In this document: positions 18,090-26,379 of the stretch, one piece after another
How the letters are laid out: every line of letters starts with the position of its first letter
Position numbering within the stretch: position 1 is the stretch's first letter
Assembly: GCA_050943215.1 (NCBI GenBank)
Contig: JBMNOU010000001.1
Location: 1 to 64,000 of the forward strand
DNA: 64,000 nucleotides
Direction: 5' to 3'
From: JBMNOU01 sp050943215
Lineage (GTDB): Bacteria; Bacillota; Clostridia; Christensenellales; SZUA-584
Notes under the pieces: model-generated
Told to the model about the DNA's origin: nothing
The model's input: the letters and a program-made list of their open reading frames with translations, nothing else
Databases searched by the model: none
Translations under genes and position numbers: made by a program

Positions 18090-19994
18090 TTATCGCTCTT
18101 CCAGCCTAAAGTTTTTTGCCTTTATGTCAAGCGGAGAAAACGCACGCCCGCCGCCTTCATAAAATCTCGAGTAAAACTCAATAAACTGCAGCCTTGCTGT
18201 ATGAACAAAAGCGCCTAGCGTGTTAATCGAAATATTAAACACATGTCCTACAGTGAGTATTACTGCAGAAACAATGTATCCGATTACATTGCCGAAAAAC
18301 AGGCTCGCGATTGTGTTGAATACCATTGAGATGACCGATGTCGCAAGTCCCATACCGAATAAACGGCAGTAAGAGAGAATATCGCTGATATACCCGGTTA
18401 CCCCGTATACACCTGCAAACCCTCCGATAAACTTCCGGAAGATACCTTTTTTACTACGTCCCTGTGTAAAGAATAATACCGCAATGCCTACGATGGCCAT
18501 ATACGTCCCGATTGTACCGACTGTTCCACCAAGTGCCAGCAGGATACCTCCGATTAGCACCGCTATCCATGATATCTTGTCAAATACCGCCTCCCAGAAG
18601 TGGCCGCGTTTTATACAAATGTATGCACCGATACCAAGGCCGACCATAATATGCAGTATTCCAATCGCAAGACAGAGCACCAGAAGTGTCATTGCGTCAT
18701 TAATCGGATTGATAACGGCGGGTATGCCTTCGATGCTGAATATTGTTCCAAAAAACAACCCCCAAAGTGCTGTGGATATTCCGCAGGTCATGACGATAGT
18801 TGTGACCTTTCGAAACATACCGGTGGGTTTTTTTAGCTTTAGAACGACATAAGCGCCTATCGTTAATATGATACCGTAAGCGAAGTCTCCGACCATCATG
18901 CCAAACAACAAGAAATAAAAAACCGACATGATTACGCTTGGGTCAAATCCTTTTGAAGAAGGAAGAGAATACATTTCCGTAATCGCTTCAAAGGGTTCAA
19001 CGAGCTTTGAATTTTTCATCGCCGTAGGCGGTATTTCATCTGCCTTCGGTTCTCTAAAAGCAATATACGATTCGGGCGCCGCACTGAGCAGGGCTTTCTC
19101 TATTTTATCCTGGTCGTCAGCTACTATCCAACCTTCAAGCATGAACGTCATGCTAGTTTCGCCGAGTTTTTCGATGCATCGCTCTCTTTCGATTACGTTA
19201 ACGAGATAATCCTCATAAGTTTTTAAAATCAGTTTATCGTCAACAAACTTCTTTGCAGCGGCTTCAAACTCTTTTGTTTCTTTTTCTAGCAATTGGTATT
19301 CGTTTTGGTATTTGAGAATATTATCGTTTGGCGTGCCATACAAATTCTTCGTATAGGCTTCGGAAAGACCGATATATTTTAGCTCGCTGGTCAGTTTCCC
19401 GTGTATCTGATTGAGCATAATGGTATATAAGACCAAAAAATCTTTATGTTCGTCTATTGTCTCAAAGTACGCACTTTCGCCGTAATCTTTTACGATTTGT
19501 TGAAATTTTTCCAGATTCTCTGAAGGGATCGTTCCAAGAAGACATGTTGTATACAGCCCAGTATTCATTCTTTCAAGCGGCACGTCAAACTTTTCATACG
19601 GTGCAAGCTGGGCTATTTTGTTTTTTAGTCGCTGTTTTTTTATTTTCAGAGCGTTGATGTCATCTGAAAATTGTTTGGTTTTATTAATAATCTCATCAGC
19701 ATCAGAAAACTTTTCGGAACCACTCATAAGCTCGGATATAGATATCAGGGGTTTTGGCGTCAAAAAGGATGTTTTGCTATCATCGTATCTTCTGATCAGT
19801 TCAAGCGCTTGTAGAATATCCGCCAGTTTTGCTTCAAGGCTGCCAAGCGAGCGGGATACTTGCGCCGAGTTTATTTCTTCTAAACGTGTAGCGACGACTT
19901 CTATTGCGCCTATATTTTGTATCTCTTTGAGCAAAGTTTTTTTTCTGTCAGCATGAGCGATTAGCGTTATTTTTTTCATACTTAACAGCGCCAT
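18090..19994 (-). CDS. atpI: V-type ATP synthase subunit I (a-subunit)
   Basis: Membrane stator subunit of 634 residues: a cytoplasmic N-terminal half with coiled coils (about 1-330), then about seven membrane helices carrying the ion half-channels. The block FGMMVGDFAYG and the later YCRLFGMGLATSVIS are typical; the conserved Arg needed for ion release lies in that YCRLF helix. Translation may begin at 19994 or at the MKKIT methionine at 19979. It follows the small stalk gene by one base. Confidence 0.94.
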   Translation of the reverse strand: MALLSMKKITLIAHADRKKTLLKEIQNIGAIEVVATRLEEINSAQVSRSLGSLEAKLADILQALELIRRYDDSKTSFLTPKPLISISELMSGSEKFSDADEIINKTKQFSDDINALKIKKQRLKNKIAQLAPYEKFDVPLERMNTGLYTTCLLGTIPSENLEKFQQIVKDYGESAYFETIDEHKDFLVLYTIMLNQIHGKLTSELKYIGLSEAYTKNLYGTPNDNILKYQNEYQLLEKETKEFEAAAKKFVDDKLILKTYEDYLVNVIERERCIEKLGETSMTFMLEGWIVADDQDKIEKALLSAAPESYIAFREPKADEIPPTAMKNSKLVEPFEAITEMYSLPSSKGFDPSVIMSVFYFLLFGMMVGDFAYGIILTIGAYVVLKLKKPTGMFRKVTTIVMTCGISTALWGLFFGTIFSIEGIPAVINPINDAMTLLVLCLAIGILHIMVGLGIGAYICIKRGHFWEAVFDKISWIAVLIGGILLALGGTVGTIGTYMAIVGIAVLFFTQGRSKKGIFRKFIGGFAGVYGVTGYISDILSYCRLFGMGLATSVISMVFNTIASLFFGNVIGYIVSAVILTVGHVFNISINTLGAFVHTARLQFIEFYSRFYEGGGRAFSPLDIKAKNFRLEER

Positions 19995-19995
19995 G

Positions 19996-20307
19996 TTATT
20001 TGAGTATCCTCTCTAAACAAACAGTTGCTGCATACGCAAGTTTCTTTTGTGCATTCTGTTTGAGTACTTCACAAGATCTAAGCCTTTGCTCTTGCAATGT
20101 ATCAAGCTTTGTTTTAGCTTCTTTTTCGGCGGCTTCTATGGCAGCGGCGTACCAGTTGCGCGCATCCGAGAGAGCCTGCTCTTTGATCGCGTTATTTTCC
20201 TGCTTTACCAGCTTGATCGCGTCTTTGGCGGCAGCGGACGCAACCCTCCGTATCTCAAGCGCCTGTTCTTCTGCTGCTTTTATTTGGGTTAAAACATCAA
20301 TCGCCAA
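19996..20307 (-). CDS. V-type ATP synthase subunit G/H (peripheral stalk)
   Basis: A 103-residue protein that is almost all coiled coil (Ala/Glu/Lys heptads through residues 5-90), the expected partner of subunit E in the peripheral stalk. The start is a TTG at 20307 six bases after GGGGTGG; no in-frame ATG exists near the start. It is the first ATPase gene, 15 bases after upp. Confidence 0.85.
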   Translation of the reverse strand: MAIDVLTQIKAAEEQALEIRRVASAAAKDAIKLVKQENNAIKEQALSDARNWYAAAIEAAEKEAKTKLDTLQEQRLRSCEVLKQNAQKKLAYAATVCLERILK

Positions 20308-20322
20308 AACACACCACCCCTT

Positions 20323-20952
20323 TTACTTTGTGCCAAATAGCCTATCCCCCGCATCGCCGAGTCCGGGAATGATATATCCATGATCATTTAGCCGCTCGTC
20401 TACGGCACAGACAAAAATATCGACATCGTCATGCTCATTTTGCACGGCTTGAATTCCTTCGGGCGCAGCAATTAGGCATACTAGCTTAATACTTTTTGCA
20501 CCTCGGTCTTTAATTAGCTGTATCGCACCGTTTGCGCTTCCGCCAGTTGCAAGCATTGGATCAACAACGATCAGATCCCTTTCTGCCGCATCCGTGGGAA
20601 GTTTGCAATAATATTCTACCGGTTTTAAAGTTTCAGGATCACGGTAAAGGCCAATATGCCCGACCTTTGCAGCAGGAACTAATGAGAGCATGCCATCGAC
20701 CATGCCAAGACCTGCCCGCAGTATAGGCACGATTCCGATCGTTTTCCCGGATATGACTTTTGTCTTTGCCTTGGCAATCGGTGTTTCGATCTCTACTTCT
20801 TTAAGCGGCATGTCGCGCGTTACCTCGTAAGCCATTAGCATCGCTAACTCTTCAACAAGATGGCGAAAATCCCGTGTACCCGTCTGTTTGTCTCTGATCA
20901 GCGATATCTTGTGCTGTATCAGAGGGTGATCCATAATTATTAGCTTGCCCAT
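20323..20952 (-). CDS. upp: uracil phosphoribosyltransferase
   Basis: Salvages uracil with PRPP to UMP. The 209-residue protein starts MGKLIIMDHPLIQHKI, the usual Firmicute start, and has the PRPP loop in VVDPMLATGGSA plus the C-terminal GYIIPGLGDAGDRLFGT signature. It precedes the ATPase genes by 15 bases and follows rpiB by 52. In many Firmicutes upp is directly upstream of the F-type ATP synthase operon; here a V-type operon follows instead. Confidence 0.97.
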   Translation of the reverse strand: MGKLIIMDHPLIQHKISLIRDKQTGTRDFRHLVEELAMLMAYEVTRDMPLKEVEIETPIAKAKTKVISGKTIGIVPILRAGLGMVDGMLSLVPAAKVGHIGLYRDPETLKPVEYYCKLPTDAAERDLIVVDPMLATGGSANGAIQLIKDRGAKSIKLVCLIAAPEGIQAVQNEHDDVDIFVCAVDERLNDHGYIIPGLGDAGDRLFGTK

Positions 20953-21004
20953 TACTGCCCTCGCGATTATAATAATTTAGCAATATTAAAAAAGGAAAAA
21001 CAGA

Positions 21005-21448
21005 TTACTGCTTTTCCAGGCCCATCACTTTATCGATTCGCCTTAAATGCCTGGACTCATTCGAAAATTTCGTTCCCAGAAACGCATCGACAATCTCAAT
21101 CGCGAGCCCTGGCCCTGTTACTCTTTCTCCAAGCGCCATCACGTTGGCGTCATTGTGCTCTCTGGTAGCTTTTGCCGAGAACACGTCGCCAAGAAGCGCG
21201 CATCGTATGCCTTTCATTTTATTGGCCGTAATGGACATTCCAATGCCCGTTCCGCAGACCAGAATGCCAAAATCCGCTTTACCTGAAACAATCGCGTCGC
21301 ATACGGGAACCGCAAAATCCGAATAGTCACAGGAGCTTTTATCACATGTTCCAAAATCGATTGTCTCAAACCCTTTCTTTTTTAAATGATCAACAATGGT
21401 ATTTTTCAGTTCAAATCCGCCGTGATCAGATCCAAGTGCAATTTTCAT
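21005..21448 (-). CDS. rpiB: ribose-5-phosphate isomerase B
   Basis: Interconverts ribose 5-phosphate and ribulose 5-phosphate. The 147-residue protein has the MKIALGSDHGG start, the active-site Cys in ILVCGTGIGMSI, and the NDANVMALGER block. The ATG at 21448 is preferred over one at 21463 because AAAGGA lies six bases upstream of it. It heads a probable operon rpiB-upp-V-ATPase. Confidence 0.96.
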   Translation of the reverse strand: MKIALGSDHGGFELKNTIVDHLKKKGFETIDFGTCDKSSCDYSDFAVPVCDAIVSGKADFGILVCGTGIGMSITANKMKGIRCALLGDVFSAKATREHNDANVMALGERVTGPGLAIEIVDAFLGTKFSNESRHLRRIDKVMGLEKQ

Positions 21449-21592
21449 GATGTTTCCTTTCATTCACGGGTTTCTATCCAAAGGCTGCATTATTTATAAA
21501 TTTTTCCTTTGTCCCATATAACACGATATCAAAAAAAATAAAAAAAATCAACCAGAGAATACTTTAAAAAGACCCATAAGGGATTGTATGGT

Positions 21593-21621
21593 TTGATATG
21601 ACACAAACGATGGTGTATAAT
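21593..21621 (+). promoter_or_regulatory. sigma-A promoter of the proB-like gene
   Basis: TTGATA (21593-21598), 17-base spacer, TATAAT (21616-21621). A GGGAG box follows ahead of the TTG start at 21654. Confidence 0.75.
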
Positions 21622-21653
21622 GTACTCGAATATCACTTTGGGAGAATTGAATT

Positions 21654-22478
21654 TTGGAAAGTGTATACGATATCGTCATAAAAATAGGGTCTATGGCCTT
21701 AATACGCCGCGAGGACGGCGACCTTGATTACAATATTTTTTCAAGACTGGGCAGCGCGCTAAGGCCGGGAATGCTTCTTGTCAGCTCCGGAGCAACCGAA
21801 ATCGGGCGTATTGATTATATAAAAAGATGCGGAACCGAGCTTTTAGGCGATGAAGAAGATATCAAGACGGACTATTCCGCTCAGGGACAGTCAATATTGA
21901 TGCAGAACTATCGGCAGTTTATCAGCCCAGGCTATTCGGTCAGGCAAGTGCTTGTTGAGCATAGTCACTTTAACGATGCGGAAAAGAGAGAGCATATATT
22001 AAGATTGCTGCTTCGGGCACCGTTGCAAAACGCGATACCGATCATTAATTATAACGATCCGGTCTCGAGCGAAGAAAACCGCAAAATGGAGCTTAAGAAG
22101 ATAGGTAACGGCGGCCGAGAGGTTGTTGAATGCGTGGATAACGATGAAACTGCTGCGGTCGTGGCGATGCTTGTTAGGGCAAAGACGCTTGTAATACTGA
22201 CATCCGTTGACGGGATATATAGAAACTGCGATGATAAGTCGACACTGATCCGGGAAATTTCAGGGGATACACCCGAAGAGCTTGAGCAAAACATAAGTTC
22301 GGCGACCGCATTCTGCAGGGGTGCTTCAAGAGCAGGCGCAAACGGTGCAGGTGCTAAGCTAAAGTATTCTTTAGGGCCTGCCAAGCTTGGTACGCATGTT
22401 TATATTGCGAGCGCCGGTAATCGGATTAATGACATCATTTCCGGAAAAGCGGATAGTACGCATATTTATGTTAAATAA
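21654..22478 (+). CDS. amino-acid kinase, glutamate 5-kinase-like, without PUA domain
   Basis: A 274-residue member of the amino-acid kinase fold. Parts resemble glutamate 5-kinase: KIGSMAL near residue 11, LVSSGATEIGR, CVDNDETAAVVAML, ILTSVDGIY and the final GAGAKLKYS. It ends after the kinase domain, lacking the PUA domain of ProB from many bacteria. No proA lies nearby, so proline synthesis is not shown by context. The start is a TTG with GGGAG nine bases before it, under a good promoter. Other kinases of this fold (for carbamate or aspartate) fit less well. Confidence 0.65.
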   Translation: MESVYDIVIKIGSMALIRREDGDLDYNIFSRLGSALRPGMLLVSSGATEIGRIDYIKRCGTELLGDEEDIKTDYSAQGQSILMQNYRQFISPGYSVRQVLVEHSHFNDAEKREHILRLLLRAPLQNAIPIINYNDPVSSEENRKMELKKIGNGGREVVECVDNDETAAVVAMLVRAKTLVILTSVDGIYRNCDDKSTLIREISGDTPEELEQNISSATAFCRGASRAGANGAGAKLKYSLGPAKLGTHVYIASAGNRINDIISGKADSTHIYVK

Positions 22479-22550
22479 ACCATACCTATTGGGCCGGGGG
22501 ATTTAAGGCAGCTTGTTCTTGATTGGCTGGCATGATAAAATACTGGCGTT

Positions 22551-23759
22551 ATGAGCAGCAGAGAAAGATATACGATCCACTTTTTTATAGCGGCTACGAT
22601 GATTGCTGTTGCCTATATCATGCTTTATAAAGCGATTGGGCAGGGTATTTTTTCGCATTGCGATTACGATTCTTATACCCGGCAGGCCGAGGCCTGGTGG
22701 CGCGGCAGCGCAAGCCTGCCTGAGAACATATCATGGCTGGAGCTTGCGGAATATCGCGGCGGATACTATGTCAGTTTTCCGCCTTTTCCAAGCGCGGTGC
22801 AGTTTCTTTTCTATCCAATATTCGGTATTAAAACGCCGGACAATCTTATCAACACACTGTTCGCACTTGGCGCTTTTGTGTTGATCTACCGGTTTTTAAT
22901 GCGCCGCGGATACAGCGGGTTTGCCGCAAGTGTATTTGCACTTTTGCTGACGCTGGGCACAAACTTGTTTTACCTTTCGGTTACAGGCTGGGTATGGTTT
23001 AGTGCCCAGACGCAAGGGTTTTTTTTGTCGGTGCTTAGCGTTTATCTGATATATAGCCAAAAAAAGACCGCATGGTATTTTTCTTTTTTGTGCCTCGGGC
23101 TCGCGGTAGCATGCCGGCCGTTCCAGATCATTTATGCACCGCTTCTATTTTACGTGCTTTTTGAAAACACCGAAGGAAAAGGTTTTTTGCATGCGTTTGG
23201 ATGCCTCAAATACGTACTTCCGATGATTTTTGCAGGGATATGCATCGGTGCATATAATTATATCCGATTTGGGTACGTGCTGGAATTCGGACACAACTAT
23301 TTGCCTGAATTTGAGAATACTCAGCAGTTTTCGATATCGTATATCCCGGGAAATTTTATTGAGATACTTAAATTGCCTGGCATAAAAAACGGCAGTATTG
23401 TTTGGCCAACGTTTAACGGAACGCTGTTTTTTCTTGTGAACCCGGTTTATGTGATGCTGGGGATCAGCTTTATTAAAAATCAGTTCGGCAAAAAGCAGTT
23501 TATCTATATGCTGTGTGTTATCGCTCATTTTTTGGCCACCCTTTCACATAAAACAATGGGCGGATGGCAATTTGGCAGCCGATATCTTGTTGACATGATA
23601 CCGTTTATGCTTGTGATATTTGCGCAAGATAAAAGCTACAAGACGGGCCATTCGATAAAAATGATGGTACTGCCCGCCGCGTTGTGTGCGTTTGGAATTG
23701 CTGTAAACATTAGCGGTGCGGCATGGTATTATTCATGGTATACCACCATGTTAATCTGA
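22551..23759 (+). CDS. polytopic membrane protein, glycosyltransferase C-fold-like
   Basis: A 402-residue protein with about ten membrane helices. An early extracytoplasmic loop has the acidic CDYDSYTRQ and a GGYYVSFPPFPS stretch, a layout recalling GT-C family enzymes that use lipid-linked sugars (PMT/ArnT-like). There is no adjacent polyprenol or glycan gene, so this is a fold-level guess. No strong ribosome binding site precedes the ATG at 22551, and recF starts 12 bases after its stop, so the two are probably co-transcribed. Confidence 0.6.
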   Translation: MSSRERYTIHFFIAATMIAVAYIMLYKAIGQGIFSHCDYDSYTRQAEAWWRGSASLPENISWLELAEYRGGYYVSFPPFPSAVQFLFYPIFGIKTPDNLINTLFALGAFVLIYRFLMRRGYSGFAASVFALLLTLGTNLFYLSVTGWVWFSAQTQGFFLSVLSVYLIYSQKKTAWYFSFLCLGLAVACRPFQIIYAPLLFYVLFENTEGKGFLHAFGCLKYVLPMIFAGICIGAYNYIRFGYVLEFGHNYLPEFENTQQFSISYIPGNFIEILKLPGIKNGSIVWPTFNGTLFFLVNPVYVMLGISFIKNQFGKKQFIYMLCVIAHFLATLSHKTMGGWQFGSRYLVDMIPFMLVIFAQDKSYKTGHSIKMMVLPAALCAFGIAVNISGAAWYYSWYTTMLI

Positions 23760-23771
23760 CAGGAGACACCC

Positions 23772-24842
23772 ATGCATCTTAACAGCCTTATACTGAGAAA
23801 TTACAGGAGTTATAAAAGCCTTGGCGTAAGCTTTACCAACGGTATCAATATTTTACTGGGTCAAAACGCTGCTGGAAAAACCAATATTCTTGAAGCTATC
23901 GGGTTTTTGTGTTTTGGTAGATCGTTCAGAACGCAGAAAGATGCCGATTGTATCCGGGAAGGTGAGGAAAACGCATATATCAAGGGAAATATACTGCGTA
24001 CCAGAGGAGAACTTAGCCTGGAAGCACTGTTATCGATCCAAGATAAAAAAAGTCTAAAGGTAAACGGCGAACCTGTCAGGAAGATGGGGGAACTTTTCGG
24101 TAATTTTATTGCGGTTGTGTTTTCTCCCGAAGACTTGAAAATGCTAAAAGAATCTCCGTCGCTTCGGCGTCGGTTTATGGATATGGAGATATCCAAGCTT
24201 CGACCTTCTTATTTTTATGTTCTGCAAGAATATCAAAAAGTATTGGCGCAAAAAAACGCTCTGTTAAAATCGCGGATTAAAGAGGCTCAGCTTAGAAAAC
24301 TTGTTTCAATATACAACGAACAACTGGCAAAGCATGGAGAAAAAATTATTCTAGCAAGGCAGGCTTTTTTGCAGCGAATCGATGAGATTAGCCGCGAAAT
24401 CCATAAGAGTTTGTCAGGAGGGGAATTGCTATCGGTTAAATACAAAAGCAGCGTGGTTTCGGACAACTTGATGAAGGCGCTTTTTGAAAAAATGGAGAAA
24501 TCTTTAGCTTCTGAAATTGAACAGGGGTTTTCCCTGTACGGACCGCACAGGGAAGATATTTCTGTATCATTGGGCGGCAGCGAGATCAAGGCATATTCTT
24601 CTCAGGGACAGATCCGCACGGCGATGCTGTCGATGAAGCTTGCGACTCTTCACGTTGCGAATACGGAATTTAAAGAAAATGCCGTACTGCTTCTTGATGA
24701 TGTCTTCTCTGAATTGGATGAAACAAGGCAGGCAGCCCTTTTGCAGCATATCAGAGGCACCCAATGTTTTATCACCACTGCGGTACCAATTAAAAACGCA
24801 CCCGGAAGGGTGTATGCTGTCGCAGACGGCGCTGTCAAATAA
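23772..24842 (+). CDS. recF: DNA replication/repair protein RecF
   Basis: SMC-like ATPase that helps load RecA at gapped DNA. The 356-residue protein has Walker A GQNAAGKT at residues 30-37, the RecF-type block FSPEDLKMLKESPSLRRRFMD, the ABC signature region SSQGQIRTAML, and Walker B LLLDDVFSELD. It sits away from dnaA, dnaN and gyrB, which normally flank it in Firmicutes. Its last 8 bases overlap the convergent ZIP transporter gene. Confidence 0.94.
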   Translation: MHLNSLILRNYRSYKSLGVSFTNGINILLGQNAAGKTNILEAIGFLCFGRSFRTQKDADCIREGEENAYIKGNILRTRGELSLEALLSIQDKKSLKVNGEPVRKMGELFGNFIAVVFSPEDLKMLKESPSLRRRFMDMEISKLRPSYFYVLQEYQKVLAQKNALLKSRIKEAQLRKLVSIYNEQLAKHGEKIILARQAFLQRIDEISREIHKSLSGGELLSVKYKSSVVSDNLMKALFEKMEKSLASEIEQGFSLYGPHREDISVSLGGSEIKAYSSQGQIRTAMLSMKLATLHVANTEFKENAVLLLDDVFSELDETRQAALLQHIRGTQCFITTAVPIKNAPGRVYAVADGAVK

Positions 24843-25533
24843 ATGTTGTCATGATAAAACCGGCTCCCAATCCGAGAAGCGCGTAAAGCATTCTGTTTTT
24901 TTTGCCGGCTGCCGGGATAAGCTCTTTTAATGATATATAAAGCATCGCACCTCCTGCAAAGGAGATGCATAGCGCGATCATTTCCTGGGAAATCGTTCCG
25001 ACAGCCGTTCCGAGTACTGAACCCAAAGCGGTGGGCATGCCTGTCAAAAAAGCAAGCCACAGCATTTTTGAAAAGGACATACCCGAAAGCCGAAAAGGCA
25101 GGCATACGGCGACGCCTTCCGGTATATCATGAACAAGCATCAGCAGCGAAAGCGAAAAAGCACGGTGCTCGCTTTCGACCAGTGCAGACCCGATAGCCAG
25201 CCCTTCAGGAAGATTGTGAAATGCTATACCGATCAGTACCAACATACCTGTCGAATAAAGCGTGTGCTCTTCTTTGTGTGAAAAAAAGGGGGATAGCATT
25301 GCAAATAATACGCCGCCTATTACCGTGCCGCCCGCCATAACAACGATGCCTCCGAGCTCTACGCTTTCGATCAGCATATCGAAAAACACAACGGCCACCA
25401 TCATACCGCCGGCAAAAGCCAAAAACGGGCGCGGTGCCATTACCTTTTTACCGATCAGCATTGCGAGTATACCGCCCAACAAGGTGCCTGATGCGCCGAC
25501 AATACACCCGATGATTGTGCTTTTCAGATACAT
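24835..25533 (-). CDS. ZIP-family metal transporter (ZupT-like)
   Basis: A 232-residue transporter with eight predicted helices, likely importing zinc or other divalent metals. Helix 4 has HNLPEGLAIG and helix 5 has HDIPEGVAV, the His/Glu metal-binding motifs of the GufA/ZupT branch. The 3' ends of this gene and recF overlap by 8 bases. No metal regulator or operator is evident upstream. Confidence 0.9.
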   Translation of the reverse strand: MYLKSTIIGCIVGASGTLLGGILAMLIGKKVMAPRPFLAFAGGMMVAVVFFDMLIESVELGGIVVMAGGTVIGGVLFAMLSPFFSHKEEHTLYSTGMLVLIGIAFHNLPEGLAIGSALVESEHRAFSLSLLMLVHDIPEGVAVCLPFRLSGMSFSKMLWLAFLTGMPTALGSVLGTAVGTISQEMIALCISFAGGAMLYISLKELIPAAGKKNRMLYALLGLGAGFIMTTFI

Positions 25534-25896
25534 AGCTTTACCTCATAAACGATTGTCTGTTATGTATACGCTAAAGTCAGCACGGGTTATGCTATAAGAC
25601 TAAATTTCAAATTTACGGGTTAGATAATAATGTAACAAGTAGTATTATAAATATTCAAGGCAAGATTTTAGATTATAAGTTTTGTATGATCTTTTACAAT
25701 TGTTATACGTTCAGGATATAAAGAATATATTTGATAAAATTGGATTTTACTTGTTAAATCACTTTATAAGTATATTAAAAAAAGAGGAATTTTATGAAAT
25801 TTAGTATAGAATATTTGGAGAACTCTTAAGAGAAAAAATAAGATAATACAATGTAAACAAACGGGCGAAGATATAAAATTAGAGTTTAAAATATAG
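25534..25896 (-). other. AT-rich intergenic region, no gene seen
   Basis: About 360 bases, much richer in A/T than its surroundings, with no open frame of useful length (one ATG at 25795 gives an 11-residue peptide). It lies upstream of the ZIP gene and downstream of queT. Nothing recognisable was found in it; a decayed gene is possible. Confidence 0.6.
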
Positions 25897-26379
25897 TTAT
25901 ATTTTTCTAAATAGCCTTACCTTATGTTTATTCAGCAAAAAAAACAATGGCATTCCGAGCGCATAACATGCAATGGCTTGCCCAAAGCCGACGTAAAGTA
26001 CGGATATTAAGAAAGGCAGCTTTGCGAGATAATAAAGCAATGCGCCCACTACAAATGCGTTGACGACGACAGAGGGCAGCGGAAGCAGCCATTTGTATTT
26101 AAGTTTGTATGTGATGATGGCGGCAATCAGCGTGGCAAGAGATCCGAATACGATGTCGAATATACCAAGAAAGCTTAAGATGTTCGCAAGAAGGCAGCCA
26201 ATAAACAGCCCGGGGATGGCTGCCGCCGTAAAAAAAGGGAGTACGCACAATGCTTCGGAAACGCGGATCTGAAGCTGTCCGTAGCTGATGGGGGCAACGG
26301 CGACGGTTAATGCAAAATACAGCGCCGCAATTATACCGGCCTCTACTATGAACCGAATACGCAAAGACATTTTTCGCAT
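25897..26379 (-). CDS. queT: QueT-family transporter (queuosine precursor uptake)
   Basis: A 160-residue protein with five to six helices. The early QLQIRVSEALCVLPFF and later GSLATLIAA are typical of QueT (DUF988), a substrate-binding subunit of energy-coupling factor transporters for preQ1-type queuosine precursors. The start ATG shares one base with the stop of leuS (TGATG), giving tight coupling. No preQ1 riboswitch is possible at its own 5' end because that is leuS coding sequence. Confidence 0.85.
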   Translation of the reverse strand: MRKMSLRIRFIVEAGIIAALYFALTVAVAPISYGQLQIRVSEALCVLPFFTAAAIPGLFIGCLLANILSFLGIFDIVFGSLATLIAAIITYKLKYKWLLPLPSVVVNAFVVGALLYYLAKLPFLISVLYVGFGQAIACYALGMPLFFLLNKHKVRLFRKI

